Position numbers and translations under genes: made by a program. A stretch of 8,714 nt of DNA from Bacillota bacterium (GTDB lineage Bacteria > Bacillota > Clostridia > Lachnospirales > Lachnospiraceae). Shown here piece by piece: positions 6,920-8,714 of this stretch. Location of the stretch: positions 1 through 8,714 of the forward strand of contig JAFAEB010000037.1 in assembly GCA_023424235.1 (NCBI GenBank). Reading direction: 5' to 3'. Numbering within the stretch: position 1 is the first letter of the stretch; the number at the start of each line of letters is the position of its first letter. Under the pieces are notes generated by a model that searched no databases, was not told where the DNA came from, and worked only from the letters and a program-made list of their open reading frames with translations.

Positions 6920-8089
6920 TTATTGAATCATATTCGTATACATAAACTCCATAACTGCTAATGCATCTTTATATCTTCTATTAGCCTTATATGCTACTAA
7001 TAGAAACTCTCCATAATATTTTGTATTAGAAAACTTTCGATATTTCTTAGAGCTCTTATATATATTGACTAGCTTATTTAAGTATTCTTCCTTATGAATA
7101 TAATCTATATCTTCTAACATAATACTAATAAGTTCATTTACCTCTTTAAACTTATTATATTTGATTGCTGCTTTATAATAATTATCTGCCTTATCTCTAA
7201 TTTCATGTTTTAAGTACAAAAAACATAGTTTTTGAAATGTCTTCTCTAGTGTGTCAATATCGTCTTTCGGACATAATTCTACGCATAGTAGAAGATTCTT
7301 TTCTGCTTTATGAAAGTCTGTTAAAGTATATGCTACTCCCAAATGGTAATATACCATAAGCTCAACTTCCTTATTTCCTAATACTTTTGAAATCACAAGG
7401 GCCTTATTATAGTATTTATCCATTGTAGGCATATGAACTTCCATGTAAATATGTCCTAGTAACATATTTATATTCATTAACAAAGCTAGATAGTTCTTAT
7501 GTTCTGCTAATTCTTGTGCTTCTAGAAAATGGTCGATAGCCTCGTAATACTTACCATTTCTCCATTTAATAAATCCCATAGCATTAAGTACTTCAGGAGC
7601 ACGTTCTATTTGCCTCGCCTTTTCTAGTAAGGTAATATCATCCTGTACAATGCCTGTTAATAAGTAAGCCCTGTATAATTGTCTATTATTCATAAAATCT
7701 TTTAATTCCAATATAGATACAGAGTCTAGAGAATTTAGCCTATTCACCATGCAAATTTGATAATCAATAAGTAAAGGGGAATTCATATAATTATCTTTAT
7801 CTTCATCTAACCTTTTCCATACATCATCATTTATTCTATATCCAAATAAGTTTGCCTCATAACATTCCTCTAGTAGTTCCTTCCCCTTTTCGATAAAATC
7901 CGGCTCATTAAACCATGTAATACCTAGTCGTTCCGTTAATTTTTGTATGATTTCATCACTAGGAACAATACTCCCTTTTTCTATTTTGGACAAATAAGAC
8001 ACGGCACAAATTCCTTTACAAATATATTCTTGCTTATATCCCATTTCTTCCCGTTTTCTCTTTATTATCAAACCCTCTAAATTCTTCAT
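6920..8089 (-). CDS. XRE-family HTH regulator with TPR domain, RRNPP-like peptide sensor
   Basis: A 389-residue protein. Residues 4-58 form an XRE/Cro-type helix-turn-helix; the segment VSYLSKIEKGSIVPSDEIIQ (30-49) is the recognition helix and the turn after it. The rest is helical and contains TPR-like repeats at about 165-197, 201-233, 242-273, 282-313 and 357-385, for example MGFIKWRNGKYYEAIDHFLE (171-190). This HTH-plus-TPR layout and length fit the RRNPP class (Rgg, PlcR, PrgX and relatives), whose TPR domain binds short imported peptides. Closely similar architectures also occur without a known peptide. The ribosome binding site GGAGG (8095-8099) lies 5 nt before the ATG. Promoter at 8122-8150, terminator at 6757-6781. 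It is the natural candidate regulator of the exporter pair that starts 320 nt downstream and of its own promoter; both targets are inferred. Confidence 0.85.
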   Translation of the reverse strand: MKNLEGLIIKRKREEMGYKQEYICKGICAVSYLSKIEKGSIVPSDEIIQKLTERLGITWFNEPDFIEKGKELLEECYEANLFGYRINDDVWKRLDEDKDNYMNSPLLIDYQICMVNRLNSLDSVSILELKDFMNNRQLYRAYLLTGIVQDDITLLEKARQIERAPEVLNAMGFIKWRNGKYYEAIDHFLEAQELAEHKNYLALLMNINMLLGHIYMEVHMPTMDKYYNKALVISKVLGNKEVELMVYYHLGVAYTLTDFHKAEKNLLLCVELCPKDDIDTLEKTFQKLCFLYLKHEIRDKADNYYKAAIKYNKFKEVNELISIMLEDIDYIHKEEYLNKLVNIYKSSKKYRKFSNTKYYGEFLLVAYKANRRYKDALAVMEFMYTNMIQ

Positions 8090-8121
8090 GGGAACCTCCG
8101 ATTGTATATAATTATAATTAA

Positions 8122-8150
8122 AAGATACTATATTAATAAATATAAGTCAA
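8122..8150 (-). promoter_or_regulatory. Sigma-A-type promoter of the regulator gene
   Basis: On the minus strand TTGACT (8145-8150), a 17-nt spacer and TATCTT (8122-8127) give a plausible promoter, with an expected transcript start near 8115, about 25 nt before the regulator's ATG. The -35 is strong (5 of 6) and the -10 weaker (4 of 6). The weaker -10 would leave room for an activator. Confidence 0.55.
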
Positions 8151-8177
8151 TTTACGTATTTTCTAAATACTCACCTA

Positions 8178-8234
8178 GGAACTGTATTAATGTTATATTT
8201 TAATAAAATATTCTTATTCTTATGGAACTGTATT
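8178..8234. promoter_or_regulatory. Candidate operator: two direct repeats flanking a palindrome upstream of the regulator promoter
   Basis: GGAACTGTATT occurs exactly at 8178-8188 and 8224-8234 (46 bp apart). Between them is a perfect palindrome, ATATTTTA-A-TAAAATAT (8195-8211). The block begins 28 bp upstream of the regulator's -35. Another perfect palindrome, TAGTTAACTA, lies at 8261-8270. AT-rich DNA yields palindromes by chance, but an exact 11-mer repeat containing GGAACTG is less expected. The stretch 8090-8340 holds no gene. Confidence 0.35.
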
Positions 8235-8377
8235 TTGCTATGATTTTGAAATATAGTTGCTAGTTAACTAACTGTTATTAAGTATAATAATATCCACTGT
8301 AATATCTGCAGAATATGTATTCCTAAAACATTAAATAAAAGGCTAAACTTTGGAAGCTTACATTTAATCTAAATCAG

Positions 8378-8398
8378 AAAAGTTACCAAATGGTTATT
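8378..8398 (-). terminator. Degenerate fourth terminator copy
   Basis: On the minus strand ATAACC, loop ATTT, GGTAAC and four T. The inner C-G, C-G and A-T pairs remain but outer pairs are broken, and the T run is short. It probably no longer works well. Its position fits the 44-bp period of the array. Confidence 0.35.
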
Positions 8399-8418
8399 AG
8401 CCTATATATCATTAAATC

Positions 8419-8443
8419 AAAAAAAGGCTACCAAACGGTAACC
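8419..8443 (-). terminator. Third rRNA-operon terminator
   Basis: On the minus strand GGTTACC, loop GTTT, GGTAGCC, then seven T (8419-8425). The 7-bp stem contains one G-U pair. In the opposite strand that pair would be C-A, so the hairpin is built for minus-strand RNA. Confidence 0.8.
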
Positions 8444-8460
8444 TTCCTATATATTATTAT

Positions 8461-8487
8461 AAAAAAAAAGGCTACCAGATGGTAACC
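8461..8487 (-). terminator. Second rRNA-operon terminator
   Basis: On the minus strand GGTTACC, loop ATCT, GGTAGCC, then nine T (8461-8469). It has the same 7-bp stem and G-U pair as the third copy but a different loop. Confidence 0.8.
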
Positions 8488-8509
8488 TACCTATATATTA
8501 TTATATAGT

Positions 8510-8536
8510 AAAAAAGGTTACCCAATGGGTAACCTT
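8510..8536 (-). terminator. First and strongest rRNA-operon terminator
   Basis: On the minus strand a perfect stem AAGGTTACCC / GGGTAACCTT (10 bp including the two T of the tail) closes a 3-nt loop ATT and runs into a six-T tract (8510-8515). It lies about 85 nt behind the 23S 3' end, so the ribosomal transcript should end mainly here. Confidence 0.88.
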
Positions 8537-8599
8537 CCTTATACCTTAAAAACTACACATATATTTATTTTATCATCATCAAATGTTCTTATTCTCATT

Positions 8600-8615
8600 A
8601 GAATCTTGCGATTCT
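8600..8615 (-). other. Hairpin with GCAA tetraloop just after the 23S 3' end
   Basis: On the minus strand AGAATC-GCAA-GATTCT forms a perfect 6-bp stem capped by a GNRA tetraloop, starting 5 nt after the mature 23S end. No T run follows, so it is not a terminator; a role in 3' processing or protection is possible. The downstream AGAAT (8591-8595) could pair with the same ATTCT (8600-8604) instead, forming a competing hairpin. Confidence 0.5.
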
Positions 8616-8619
8616 TTTT

Positions 8620-8714
8620 GGTCAAGCCCTCGACCTATTAGTATTAGTCAGCTACATGTGTTACCACACTTCCACCTCTAACCTATCCACCTTGTCGTCT
8701 TCAAGGGGTCTTAC
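8620..8714 (-). rRNA. rrl: 23S ribosomal RNA, 3' end only
   Basis: The reverse complement ends in CTGACTAATACTAATAGGTC followed by GAGGGCTTGACC, the recognisable 3' terminus of 23S rRNA in clostridial Firmicutes. It is preceded by the expected GTAAGACCCCTTGAAGACGA stretch. Only the last 95 nt are present; the body lies beyond the right edge. The mature end is placed at 8620. No 5S gene follows within the next 530 nt; terminators follow instead. Base composition here is far less AT-rich than in the adjacent DNA, as is usual for rRNA. Confidence 0.95.

Larger units (their letters stand above)
8337..8536 (-). repeat. Tandem array of terminator-hairpin units, 44-46 bp period
   Basis: The unit is a poly-A run, a GGNTACC-NNNN-GGTAACC hairpin and a TNCCTATATATTATTATA-like linker. 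The inner G of each hairpin falls at 8382 (degenerate), 8426, 8470 and 8516, giving steps of 44, 44 and 46. An even weaker copy may begin at 8337 (AAAAGGCTA). The shared linkers show that the array arose by duplication of the whole unit rather than independently. It lies behind the 23S rRNA gene. Confidence 0.7.

Noticed and set aside
8337..8536. CRISPR array, suggested by regularly spaced short palindromic repeats
   Set aside because: The spacing is 44-46 bp, but the linkers are near-identical rather than unique, and each hairpin ends in a T run on the minus strand. They are terminators, and no cas gene is present.

Overview
The window is AT-rich, low-GC Firmicute DNA. The 23S rRNA 3' end, the strong AAGGAGG-type ribosome binding sites and the protein families point to Clostridia, perhaps Lachnospiraceae. 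The genus cannot be fixed from this window. Every gene I can support lies on the minus strand, so the genetic order runs from the right edge to the left.

Right end (8714 to about 8340): the last 95 nt of a 23S rRNA gene, ending near 8620. A GNRA-loop hairpin follows directly, and then a tandem array of terminator hairpins with a 44-46 bp period. No 5S rRNA or tRNA is visible between the 23S end and the next gene.

Centre right (8234 to 2909): an XRE-type helix-turn-helix/TPR regulator that looks like the RRNPP peptide-sensing class. It has its own promoter, preceded by a direct repeat-palindrome-direct repeat block, and its own terminator. A second promoter follows, leading to two overlapping genes for an ABC exporter with fused membrane and ATPase domains, very likely a heterodimer. 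The pair ends at a terminator (2909-2932) whose sequence closely matches the rRNA terminators. Regulator plus exporter looks like a sensing/export cassette, but I found no convincing peptide precursor gene.

Between the exporter and its terminator lies a decayed fragment of a GNAT acetyltransferase gene. It is related (33 of 42 bases identical, ungapped) to the intact GNAT gene 1.2 kb further left.

Left part (2852 to 1): two near-identical promoters 54 bp apart lead into a class I SAM-dependent methyltransferase gene and the intact GNAT acetyltransferase gene. A zinc-dependent phospholipase C-like hydrolase and an MFS transporter, truncated by the left edge, follow as a second likely pair. 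These read as small accessory modification/transport genes; their substrates cannot be deduced.
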